Source: Xanthobacteraceae bacterium (lineage in GTDB: Bacteria > Pseudomonadota > Alphaproteobacteria > Rhizobiales > Xanthobacteraceae). Taken from it: 64,000 nt of DNA. The notes under the pieces were generated by a model. The model had not been told where the DNA came from, did not search any database, and saw nothing but the letters and a program-made list of their open reading frames with translations. Positions 16,450-23,791 of this stretch are shown one piece after another; position 1 is the first letter of the stretch, and the number at the start of each line of letters is the position of its first letter. A program made the translations under genes and the position numbers. Where the stretch lies: the NCBI GenBank assembly GCA_019746135.1, contig JAIESI010000072.1:1-64000 (forward strand), written 5' to 3'.

Positions 16450-17667
16450 TTACTCAGCTGCCACGGAAGCTGGCTGACGGATTGTATTGGGCAGAGGCTG
16501 GGGGTGCTCGAACCATCCGACCAAAGGAAGGATGACCAGGAAGTGCAGGAAATAGTACGCAGCGCCGACACGGCTCAAAATGAGCCACGCGCCCTCGGGC
16601 GGTTGTCCGCCCGCATGCGTGAGCAAGACGCAGTCGATCAGAAACACCCAGAAGAATTGGCGGAAGACCGGTCGGAATCGCGCAGAGCGCACGGGGCTCG
16701 TGTCCAGCCATGGCAGGAGGAACAACACGAAGATAGATCCGAACATGGCTGTAACACCAAGGAGCTTGTTCGGGATGGCGCGTAGAATTGCGTAAAACGG
16801 CAGCAGGTACCACTCCGGCACGATGTGCGACGGCGTGACAGCAGGATTAGCCGGAATTGAGTTATCCGGGTTCAGCAATGCATTCGGCTCGTAGAATACA
16901 AACCAAGCAAAGACGATCAGAAAGATCGCCACGCCGAACAGGTCTTTGATCGTGTAGTAGGGATGGAACGGGACCGTATCTTGCGGGTCCTTGCTGTCGA
17001 CCCCAAGCGGATTGTTGGAGCCAAATCGGTGCAGCGCGATCAAATGCAAGCCGACAACAGCAACGATGATGAACGGCAACAGGTAGTGCAGGGCAAAGAA
17101 ACGATTGAGGGTGGGATTGCCGACTGAATAGCCACCCCACAGCCACGTGACGATGCTGTCGCCGACGATCGGAATTGCGGAAAACAAATTGGTGATGACG
17201 GTAGCGCCCCAGAAACTCATCTGACCCCAGGGCAGCGTGTAACCGAAGAACGCGGTCGCCATCATCAGCAACAAAATGACGATGCCGAGCCACCAGAGCA
17301 GCTCGCGAGGCGCCTTGTACGATCCGTAGTAGAATCCTCGAAAGATATGAATGTAGACCACCGCAAAGAACATCGACGCGCCGGTGGTGTGCACATAACG
17401 GATGAGCCATCCATAATTCACATCTCGCATTATGTGCTCGACGGAATTGAAAGCACCATCAACGGTTGGGGTGTAGTGCATCGCGAGAATGATGCCGGTC
17501 ACGATCATGATGATCAGCGCGAGCCCCGCGAGAGAGCCGAAATTCCACAGATAGTTGAGGTTTCGCGGCGCGGGATATTCATTCAGCTCGTGCCGCAAGA
17601 ACGTAAAAACCGGCAAGCGATAATCGACCCAGGCGACCACGCGATTTTGTTGTTTTGGTTCTTTCAC
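16450..17667 (-). CDS. Solitary bc1-type cytochrome b
   Basis: About 405 residues from a GTG at 17667 with GGAG eight bases upstream; the frame is open to an ATG at 17757 but that extension does not look like cytochrome b. Two His pairs spaced 14 apart (VHTT...YIH near helix B and LHYL...GLH near helix D) hold the bL and bH haems, and [10 protein letters not shown] carries the Qo-site PEWY motif. It is a complete quinol-oxidising cytochrome b, yet no Rieske protein or cytochrome c1 gene is adjacent. Lying 28 bp before chrA it is clearly part of the chromate operon. A role in electron delivery or respiratory protection is inference. Confidence 0.85.
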   Translation of the reverse strand: MKEPKQQNRVVAWVDYRLPVFTFLRHELNEYPAPRNLNYLWNFGSLAGLALIIMIVTGIILAMHYTPTVDGAFNSVEHIMRDVNYGWLIRYVHTTGASMFFAVVYIHIFRGFYYGSYKAPRELLWWLGIVILLLMMATAFFGYTLPWGQMSFWGATVITNLFSAIPIVGDSIVTWLWGGYSVGNPTLNRFFALHYLLPFIIVAVVGLHLIALHRFGSNNPLGVDSKDPQDTVPFHPYYTIKDLFGVAIFLIVFAWFVFYEPNALLNPDNSIPANPAVTPSHIVPEWYLLPFYAILRAIPNKLLGVTAMFGSIFVLFLLPWLDTSPVRSARFRPVFRQFFWVFLIDCVLLTHAGGQPPEGAWLILSRVGAAYYFLHFLVILPLVGWFEHPQPLPNTIRQPASVAAE

Positions 17668-17796
17668 AGCAGGAACTCCATACAGTGCAGCGTCGCCCCT
17701 ATCGACGGTTTGCAGATTTCCCCAAGACACCTTCGAGAGAACTTTTCCGGCTACCAAGCATCCGCATTTCGATCTTTCGGCCGACCCATGATCGCT

Positions 17797-18177
17797 TCAG
17801 TTGCCTCCGACTGGCCTTCGTAGAATTCCTTCGAGAACAGCATCATCCATGCCGGATTGCCTGAATTGAACGTTCGCTCCGGAGATCCAAACCTGATAGC
17901 AGCCGCTCGAATCGCGCCCGATGTCGATGCAGAGCTCGTTGTTCTCGACATGCCACTTTCCTGTGCGCTTTCGGCCCATGGAATAACTGAGGACTGTTCC
18001 GTCTCGTCCAAACGCATCGCGCCAATGCACATTGTCGCTGAGCTCCATCCCGGCAAAGCGCGCCTGGATTTGTGACCCGAGCACGCGTTTGAAAGCATCC
18101 GCGTGCACCGGGTCACCTTTGGCGAACAGACAGACAACCACCGCCGCAACAATTGAAGTGCCAACGCGCTGGATCAT
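17797..18177 (-). CDS. Secreted hypothetical protein
   Basis: 126 residues from the ATG at 18177, which overlaps the stop of the Cys-rich gene (ATGA). Signal peptide (IVAAVVVCLFAKGDPVHA). The mature domain reads like a small beta-rich stress protein: MELSDNVHWRDAFGRDGTV, then GRKRTGKWHVENNELCIDIG and CYQVWISG. Such domains in rhizobial genomes are usually annotated hypothetical. It is part of a row of secreted proteins within the chromate operon. Function unknown. Confidence 0.6.
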   Translation of the reverse strand: MIQRVGTSIVAAVVVCLFAKGDPVHADAFKRVLGSQIQARFAGMELSDNVHWRDAFGRDGTVLSYSMGRKRTGKWHVENNELCIDIGRDSSGCYQVWISGANVQFRQSGMDDAVLEGILRRPVGGN

Positions 18178-18377
18178 CGCTGCCGACAATGCTTCAGGCA
18201 GATGTCGTAGTTTGCTTTGCATGCGCCCTGCGAATGGGCCTTCACACAAGCCTGATAATCCTCGCGGCAGAGCTTGCAATCGTCTGATTGAGCTGGCGCG
18301 GCATTGGTCAGCAAGACGTAACCAAGCAGCGCCAGCACAGCGGCGGAGGTTCTCATGTCAGCCATCCCTTTCATCAA
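18174..18377 (-). CDS. Small secreted six-cysteine protein
   Basis: 67 residues if the ATG at 18377 (coupled to the previous stop by ATGA) is used; an ATG at 18356 gives a 60-residue form with a clean signal peptide and a better-spaced AAAGGG site. After the signal (LALLGYVLLTNAAPAQS) the mature 36 residues hold six Cys with spacing C-x2-C-x6-C-x8-C-x6-C-x3-C. This suggests disulphides or metal binding in the periplasm. Both ends overlap neighbours by 4 bp, so it is translationally coupled within the operon. Confidence 0.6.
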   Translation of the reverse strand: MMKGMADMRTSAAVLALLGYVLLTNAAPAQSDDCKLCREDYQACVKAHSQGACKANYDICLKHCRQR

Positions 18378-19273
18378 GTGCCGCCTCGCGCGGTCTTATC
18401 GAGCGCAGCTCGCAGGCCGCGGGCGAGCTTGAGCGCGTCGTCATTGGCCCAGAAGTGCATGAAGTAGAGACGTGGCTGCTCCGTCAGCATATGGCTGTGA
18501 AGCGCCGTGATCTCGATGCCGTTTGCGCGAAGTGCCTTGATCACCGGATTGACCTCCTCTCCGATCATCACGAAGTCGCCGGTGATCGCGGCCTTGCCGC
18601 CACCAGTCGGCTGGAAGCCAATAGCGGTCGCAACGCCCATCGGACCAACCGGCTCAAGCTTCATGCCGCCTTCGGTGATCGGGTCGCGCCGCGGCACGCC
18701 GAACTGATAGACACCGCCATTGGCCTGGCCCTTGACACCGATGATCTGATCGAGCTGGGCGGTGTCGAGATCGATCGCGGGCGGCGGCGACGCTGGCGCA
18801 GCCGGCGCGGCTAGCGGCGTCTTGCTTTCGCCAAGCGCCGCGTGGATCGCGGTCGCGATTTTGACTGGGTCACCATGGCCGCCGACGTGCATATAGAACG
18901 TTGCCGGATTGCCGCGCAGCACGTGATTGTGGATGGCGGTGATCTCAAGGCCGCCATCGATCAGCTTGGTCAGCACCGGGTTGATCTCGGTCTCCAACAG
19001 CACGAGATCGCCCATGGCCATCACGCCGCCATGCGCGGGCTTCAGCGCGACCCAACCGCCGAGCGCGAGCGCAGGCTTGATGGTCACGCCATCGACCGTG
19101 ACGTTGAGGTCAGTGCGCGGAAAGCCGTAGCGGTGAACATCGCCGGCAACCGCCGCAGGTTTACGCCCGAATGCAGCATCGACTTTGTCCCAATCGATTT
19201 GCTGAGCGTGTGCGGTCACAGAAAGTGATCCAAACAGGATCGTCATTGCGAGAGTGCCAAAAGCGCGTTTCAT
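18374..19273 (-). CDS. Doubled LppY/LpqO-family protein (DUF1259, ChrL-like)
   Basis: 299 residues with signal peptide (MTILFGSLSVTAHAQ). Two DUF1259 repeats are present: residues about 25-150 (VDAAFGRKP, VMAMGDLVLLETEINPVL, ITAIHNHVLRGNPATFYMH) and about 165-295 (LDQIIGVKG, AAITGDFVMIGEEVNPVI, ITALHSHMLTEQPRLYFMH). Each repeat keeps the paired His motif HNH/HSH plus a later MH, so both could bind metal. The LppY/LpqO family includes ChrL, which is linked to chromate resistance in Arthrobacter. It starts 46 bp after the superoxide dismutase gene. Biochemical role unknown. Confidence 0.75.
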   Translation of the reverse strand: MKRAFGTLAMTILFGSLSVTAHAQQIDWDKVDAAFGRKPAAVAGDVHRYGFPRTDLNVTVDGVTIKPALALGGWVALKPAHGGVMAMGDLVLLETEINPVLTKLIDGGLEITAIHNHVLRGNPATFYMHVGGHGDPVKIATAIHAALGESKTPLAAPAAPASPPPAIDLDTAQLDQIIGVKGQANGGVYQFGVPRRDPITEGGMKLEPVGPMGVATAIGFQPTGGGKAAITGDFVMIGEEVNPVIKALRANGIEITALHSHMLTEQPRLYFMHFWANDDALKLARGLRAALDKTARGGT

Positions 19274-19319
19274 ATTGCCTCCGTTTGATTGGGTCGCCGC
19301 CCTGTAGCTCGCTAGCTCG

Positions 19320-19910
19320 TTAAGATGTCAGCGTCTTGAACAGTCCTTCGGCGTTAGACCATCTGACCGCCGCCATGAATGTGTCTACGTAGCCGCCGGC
19401 CTTGGCGCCGAAATCTATGTGATAGGAATGCTCATACATATCGAGGGCCAGGATCGGCGTGCCTCCGGCGAGCGTATGGCAATGGTCGGAAGCCCACTGG
19501 TTGACCAGCTTGCGGTCGCGAGGCGACCAGGACAGCAAGACCCAACCCGATCCGCCGCCAAGTGCCTTGCCCATGGCGACAAACTCGGAGCGCCAGCGCT
19601 CATACGATCCGAAATCTTTCGCAAGCGCTTCGCGGAGTGCCGAGTTCGGCTCGCTTTGCTCGCCTAGACCATCGAAAAACAATTCGTGCAGGATCATCGA
19701 GTTCATAGCAATGAGCTGCTCGCGTTTGAGCCCGTTGACCTGAAAAACGGGGGCTTTTTCGAAATCGAGCCCGGCGAGCTGCTCCTCGATCAGGTTGAGA
19801 CGCTTCACCGCGCCGCCGTAGTTGTTCTCGTAGTGGCTGACAATCAGCCGTTCGGACATGCCGTTGATCCGGGCGGGGTCGCAGGACAGCGGTTTCATGG
19901 AGTACGGCAT
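19320..19910 (-). CDS. Fe/Mn-type superoxide dismutase (ChrC-like)
   Basis: 196 residues. Metal ligands by alignment to Fe/Mn SOD: H26 (VSHYENNYGG), H75 (ILHELFFDG), and the Asp and His of LDMYEHSYHIDFG. Two usual aromatic residues differ (the Trp of DxWEH is Tyr, and the NHxxxW motif is ILHELFF), a divergence typical of the ChrC branch found in chromate clusters. It removes superoxide made when Cr(VI) is reduced. The ATG is 2 bp after the restored stop of the frameshifted upstream gene. Activity is likely but the changed motif leaves some doubt. Confidence 0.82.
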   Translation of the reverse strand: MPYSMKPLSCDPARINGMSERLIVSHYENNYGGAVKRLNLIEEQLAGLDFEKAPVFQVNGLKREQLIAMNSMILHELFFDGLGEQSEPNSALREALAKDFGSYERWRSEFVAMGKALGGGSGWVLLSWSPRDRKLVNQWASDHCHTLAGGTPILALDMYEHSYHIDFGAKAGGYVDTFMAAVRWSNAEGLFKTLTS

Positions 19911-19912
19911 GG

Positions 19913-20591
19913 CTAGTGTCCTTCACTCGGTCCGAGCGGCACGATAGAGATGTCATCAAAGCGCGTGACGTTGTTCTCTTCGGTCCATAAAGCGACTTGT
20001 CCTTCACGCATGAGCGCTGTCGTAGGCGTCAAAGAGCGGCATGCCATCAAGCGAGACGGTGAATCGATTCTCATTTGCCGTTATTTGCAGAGTTTGCCAT
20101 CGCCGCTTAGCGACGGTTGCCTCTACCCCGGCGATGCGCTGACGGCGCCCGTCGGCGAAGCGAAACAGATCAACGCGGCCTTCCAGCGCATTCGCAACGG
20201 CGACGTAATAGTCGCCTGCTGTAACCAGGCGCACGGCGAGACCCGCGCTACGAGTGGTGTCGAGCAGCTTGAATCTTGCGGTCGCTACCAGATTTCTGAA
20301 AGGACCGCCCCGGTAGATTGCCAGCGGCAGGCGCCCTTCATGAACGTCGGTGCTGTACTGCTCGACGGCAGCGCCTAGCACGGCGTCAGGATCGCGAACG
20401 ACCGCCCATTTGCCATCGGGACCACCGCCCGTCTGCCCGAAATGGAAGCCGCCAGGGACCACGCCGATCCCGTTCCGCATAAAGTCGACCTCGATATACG
20501 AACCGGCAAGCAGCGGCAGAGCAACAGCCAACACCAGTACGCCGGCCAAAACAGCCGTGCACGCATCGATTATGCGGCGTCTGTTAAGCAT
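19913..20591 (-). pseudogene. Frameshifted secreted LamG/DUF1080-like gene
   Basis: The main frame runs from the ATG at 20591 (8-bp overlap with the upstream stop) to an early TGA at 20004, giving 195 residues with a signal anchor (VLVLAVALPLLAGSYIEVDF) and a LamG-like core (YYVAVANALEGRVDLFRF, RWQTLQITANENRFTVSLDG). The expected end of the fold is missing, but directly after the stop another frame continues with GQVALWTEENNVTRFDDISI and ends at a TAG at 19913-19915, 2 bp before the SOD ATG. One inserted or two deleted bases near 20000-20007 explain this. It may be a real mutation, a sequencing error, or slippage. Confidence 0.7.
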
Positions 20592-21480
20592 CCGCGAACA
20601 CCAGCGCTGTACCCGCCACGGGCGAAAACACGTAAAGGCAATCAGGCGCAACCAACGCAGTGGTATGGGCGCCGGGCTCTGTATCGGTTCGACTCACAGT
20701 CCCCTTGCGCGGGTCGATCGATTGCACGAGCCCGGGTTCGCCTATTGCCACATGCACAAGACCGGTTGCCGGGTTGACGAACGTGACATCTGGCGGCCCG
20801 CCGATCGACCACTGATTGGTGACTCGTCCGGAGTTGCTGTCGACTTCGACGACGGCGGCATCATCGCACGCCACGTAGACCCGCCCTCGCGCATGGTCGA
20901 TGTCGAGCCCATGCGCACCGCCTGAGGGAATTCGCCATTGCTGCACGTCCTGCAAATCGGGCAGACTCGCGACCAGGATCATTGAGGGCTCGCGGATTGC
21001 GAGAAACACGCGCTCCCCTGCGGCATCGGTCACGCACCAGCGAGGACGGCCAGGCAAAGTAAGCGAATAGCGCTGTCCGCCATTGAGACCCATGACCTCA
21101 AGCGTCGGCTCATGCGTATCGTCGCCGATACAGGCGGCGATGGCGAGGTCGCGCGACGCGACAATGGCAACCCCGTTCGGCTTGGGCCCAACCGGGAAGA
21201 CCTGTTTGGTCTTCAAGCTTGCGGCATCGACCCAGGCCAGGCTCGCCGCGCCGCGATTGGTGACCAGGACGGTCCCTTCATCCGCAACGACACCCGCGGC
21301 TTCCGGAAATCCCGGTAAAGTCGCGACATGCTTTTGGCTGTCGTGATCGATCACGTCGACACTATCGTGCGCAGTATGCGCGACGAAGACGCGGCGGGTC
21401 TTCGCATCGAAGGCACTGTGATCGAACGAACTGCCCGCCGAGCCTGGGATTTCAATGCGGCCGTTGGTCTTAAGCGGCAT
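20584..21480 (-). CDS. YncE-like beta-propeller protein (no signal peptide)
   Basis: 298 residues made of repeated blades such as RRVFVAHTAHDSVDVIDHDS, GTVLVTNRGAASLAWVD, RGRVYVACDDAAVVEVDS and TGLVHVAIGEPGLVQSIDP. This is the YVTN/YncE seven-bladed propeller, but unlike the two plus-strand relatives at 23.8-25.9 kb it begins without a signal peptide and so is probably cytoplasmic. Start ATG at 21480, 10 bp after the ChrB-like stop. It is second in the chromate operon. Role unknown; propellers of this kind often scaffold or bind metal and DNA. Confidence 0.7.
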   Translation of the reverse strand: MPLKTNGRIEIPGSAGSSFDHSAFDAKTRRVFVAHTAHDSVDVIDHDSQKHVATLPGFPEAAGVVADEGTVLVTNRGAASLAWVDAASLKTKQVFPVGPKPNGVAIVASRDLAIAACIGDDTHEPTLEVMGLNGGQRYSLTLPGRPRWCVTDAAGERVFLAIREPSMILVASLPDLQDVQQWRIPSGGAHGLDIDHARGRVYVACDDAAVVEVDSNSGRVTNQWSIGGPPDVTFVNPATGLVHVAIGEPGLVQSIDPRKGTVSRTDTEPGAHTTALVAPDCLYVFSPVAGTALVFADA

Positions 21481-21490
21481 ATTAAACTCG

Positions 21491-22270
21491 TTACTTGGTT
21501 TTGATCTGCAACCGGCACCAGGTGTAGAGCGCGTCGTACATGACCATGCCGTGTTTCAGCATCTCGTGATCGTCGGGGAAGTTGGCCGATAGCCCGTAAG
21601 AGATCGCGAGCAGACCTTCGCACTGTGGAGTGAGATCGGGCCGCGAGGTGTCAGCACCCCGTACGATGGTCGCAAGGTGATCGAGGGCGGCATCGTGTAT
21701 GTCGTAGACGCCAACGATCGCGTCGAACGAGCAACGGTCACCCACATGACCGAACTCGACGTTCTTGATATCGTAGGGCGAGCCGCCGACCCGGCCTGCC
21801 ACTGTGGCCACCTCGTTCGCCGGAACATAGAGGAATTCAGCGTCCGGATTGACGAAACGGCTGATCAGCCACGGGCAAGCGATGCGGTCGATCTTCGGAT
21901 GCTCGCGAGTGACCCACTTGTTCTCTTCAGGGCCACGCTTGCGGCGAGTCGGCAGCTTACGGTCGTCCCAAGTTTCAAAACCGCCTTCGAGATACGCCGC
22001 ATCTACGCCCGCGCTCCGCAGCGACGCCGCCACGCCCTGACTGACCTCATGGCCGTGCGCACAATAGGCAATGACGGAACGGCCGGCCGGCAAAGCCTTG
22101 CTCCAGCGGGAGACCTCATCAGGCAAGCGCCGCGCCGCCCCAGCGATTAGCCGGTCGGCGGCATCGAACGCCGGAGCGCGCCGCACGTCGATCAGCAGCG
22201 GCGATTTCGCCGTGCCAAGACGCGGATAGAGAGTTTCGGTCGAAATTGAGAGCCTTGTTCCGTCGTCCAT
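21491..22270 (-). CDS. chrB: Rhodanese-ChrB fusion, chromate resistance protein
   Basis: 259 residues from the ATG at 22270; the frame opens two codons earlier with a TTG. Residues about 10-105 are a rhodanese domain with the active Cys at C70 (IAYCAHGHEVSQG). Residues about 120-255 are the ChrB C-terminal domain (WVTREHPKIDRIACPWLISRF, DAEFLYVPANEV, EFGHVGDRCSFD). Classical ChrB has a different N-terminal half and acts as chromate sensor; here sulfurtransferase takes its place, joining ChrE-like and ChrB-like functions. It is the first gene of the operon, and its ATG lies inside a structured leader element. Whether it regulates or detoxifies is open. Confidence 0.85.
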   Translation of the reverse strand: MDDGTRLSISTETLYPRLGTAKSPLLIDVRRAPAFDAADRLIAGAARRLPDEVSRWSKALPAGRSVIAYCAHGHEVSQGVAASLRSAGVDAAYLEGGFETWDDRKLPTRRKRGPEENKWVTREHPKIDRIACPWLISRFVNPDAEFLYVPANEVATVAGRVGGSPYDIKNVEFGHVGDRCSFDAIVGVYDIHDAALDHLATIVRGADTSRPDLTPQCEGLLAISYGLSANFPDDHEMLKHGMVMYDALYTWCRLQIKTK

Positions 22271-22352
22271 GCGCAATCCCCTCGAAAAGCTTCGAGTGTT
22301 GCGCAGAGCTTGGACGTGGGAGCTCGTCTGACGGGGAGCCTGCGTATCCCCG
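22264..22352 (-). promoter_or_regulatory. Structured leader element, copy A (in front of the chromate operon)
   Basis: Read on the minus strand: hairpin 1 pairs CGGGGA (22352-22347) with TCCCCG (22337-22332). Then CTCCCCGTCAGA and a variable linker. Hairpin 2 pairs CGTCCA (22316-22311) with TGGACG (22269-22264) and TGCGCAA (22305-22299) with TTGCGCA (22276-22270), with an AGCTC bulge and an inner CTCGAA/TTCGAG stem. The ATG of the rhodanese-ChrB gene (22270-22268) lies across the stem junction. Two further copies occur at 23092 and 25983. Candidate cis-regulatory RNA; described chrB leader motifs may be related. Confidence 0.65.
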
Positions 22353-22541
22353 CTCTCTCTTTAGCTCTAGACACGGCAGATGACAACTGGTCCCGATCGC
22401 TCTCGCGACAGATCGATATCGAATGCAACGGTTGGGCTGCCTGTGCGGCCAACAAATATTTGAAAGCTAGGCGCTCGGGCACGCGGAACGTTTCTTTTCT
22501 CTGCCTGATTGATGGGCCGGGAACAGCACCCGGAGTAGATC

Positions 22542-22862
22542 GTGAACTTGAAGACAATGTTTGCCGCTGCACTCCTGATCGGTACGACACCGTCATGGTC
22601 GTTGGCACAGTCCAAGGAACCGACGACCAACTCAGATCCGCGGGGAAGCAGCGATCGCTATCAACCCGTGTCGACCGCCACCCACTGCCGTACTTCGAAC
22701 GGCGAGGTGAAACTGAGATCGGAATTCGCCGGCATGGCTTCGGGCGGATCATCTGCCGCTTCGGGCACTGGATTGGAGAACGTGGACCAGGGTTCGAACG
22801 GATCGGCAACCGCCGTAAAAAAGGACTCGTCTGCAACTGTCACAGATTTACCGAGGTGTTGA
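22542..22862 (+). CDS. Small secreted hypothetical protein
   Basis: 106 residues from a GTG at 22542 with GGAG upstream. Clear signal peptide (MFAAALLIGTTPSWSLAQ) and a Ser/Gly-rich mature part (GGSSAASGTGLENVDQGSNG) that looks unstructured, with two Cys (THCRTSN and the C-terminal Cys). A longer overlapping frame (22310-22939) has arbitrary composition and is rejected. The gene is divergent from the chromate operon. No family recognised. Confidence 0.5.
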   Translation: MNLKTMFAAALLIGTTPSWSLAQSKEPTTNSDPRGSSDRYQPVSTATHCRTSNGEVKLRSEFAGMASGGSSAASGTGLENVDQGSNGSATAVKKDSSATVTDLPRC

Positions 22863-23091
22863 TCTCTACGCCGCAACGCCTTTCGCAGGAAAAGCAAAGC
22901 CTGTGGCAGAACGAGACTTCTGTCGGAAGGCGAACCTAAGTCATTCTTCTCAGTTCTCGCGTTGCCATTCGCGTCGGCCTCGTTGAAGCGGTCGGGGAAT
23001 TCCTGACGTGCATTACGTTCACGGTATGGTGACGACGTTCGCGTTGAGCCAACTTGTTTCTTGTGGTTCGGCGCCTATTATCCCGGACGCC

Positions 23092-23175
23092 CGGGGATGG
23101 CAGGCTCCCCGTCAGATGTAGGTCCGTCCAAGTTCTGCGCAACACTCGGTCGTCGAGGCGATTGCGCATGGATGG
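23092..23175 (+). promoter_or_regulatory. Structured leader element, copy B
   Basis: CGGGGA (23092-23097) pairs with TCCCCG (23106-23111). CCGTCCA (23124-23130) pairs with TGGATGG (23169-23175) with one G-T wobble, and TGCGCAA (23136-23142) with TTGCGCA (23162-23168), around an AGTTC bulge and a short CTCG...CGAG inner stem. The ATG at 23168 is again at the stem junction and opens a 95-codon frame. Same order and spacing as copies A and C. Confidence 0.65.
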
Positions 23176-23455
23176 AGTTCACCTTTCCGCACATATGAAA
23201 TTTTGCGAAGCGGCGGCAATCTCGGCTGTCATGCGCTGCCGCGTTGATACACGACAGCAATTCGCTCTCAGCCGTCGCCGCCGCACGGATTTTATCACAG
23301 CACCCGGAGCTTCGCGCGCAAGCGTGAAGGAAGTTGTGCTCGTGCGGGACCAAGGTCTGCATCCGGAAATGCCGTCAGCAAGCGATGTGCCCGAATCTCA
23401 GGACCGATGGTGGAGCACTGAGCTGAGAAGAAAGGAAACAAGGAGGCAATCATGA
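23168..23455 (+). CDS. Possible 95-residue ORF started by leader element B
   Basis: Frame starting at the conserved ATG of element B (Met-Asp-Gly, as in copy C) and ending in a TGA that overlaps the next gene start (ATGA). It is basic and low in hydrophobic content (FALSRRRRTDFI) with no recognised domain. It may encode a real small protein, or the element may act on a leader frame whose translation is coupled to the downstream PepSY-like gene. Evidence is the conserved start and the coupling only. Confidence 0.35.
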   Translation: MDGVHLSAHMKFCEAAAISAVMRCRVDTRQQFALSRRRRTDFITAPGASRASVKEVVLVRDQGLHPEMPSASDVPESQDRWWSTELRRKETRRQS

Positions 23456-23742
23456 ACAGATCGTTGATGTGGACTTTGGGCGGCGTGTTCCTGGTGTTGG
23501 TAACGATCGCGGCCGTGGTGACGGCAGTGCCAAGCCGGGGACCTGTATTCATCGCCGGCGATCAGCCGGTGACCGAGGATCAGGTTCGGCAAAAACTGGC
23601 ATCTGACGGCTGGTCAAATGTTCAGATCGTTCGTGATGGCCGGTATTTTGAAGCCATTGCCAGCAAGGACGGGCAAAACAACAAAATCGTCGTTGATTCG
23701 CAGACGGGACGCCTCCGCGGAACTGATGATGACGATGACTAG
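23452..23742 (+). CDS. Membrane-anchored PepSY-like small protein
   Basis: 96 residues, ATG with AAGGAGG seven bases upstream. An N-terminal hydrophobic segment (LGGVFLVLVTIAAVVTAV) is followed by a short domain (TEDQVRQKLASDGWSNVQIV, GRYFEAIASKDGQNNKIVVD) that fits the PepSY fold, ending in a run of five Asp. PepSY-like proteins are periplasmic inhibitors or binding modules; an acidic tail could bind cations. First well-supported gene downstream of element B. Confidence 0.65.
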   Translation: MNRSLMWTLGGVFLVLVTIAAVVTAVPSRGPVFIAGDQPVTEDQVRQKLASDGWSNVQIVRDGRYFEAIASKDGQNNKIVVDSQTGRLRGTDDDDD

Positions 23743-23791
23743 GACGCGGTTCGCGCCCGGTGAATGTCCCAATAACGGTGTGAGGTGAATC

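Noticed and set aside
22310-22939. 209-residue plus-strand frame
   Set aside because: It covers leader element A on the wrong strand and overlaps the better 106-residue frame with a signal peptide; no motif.
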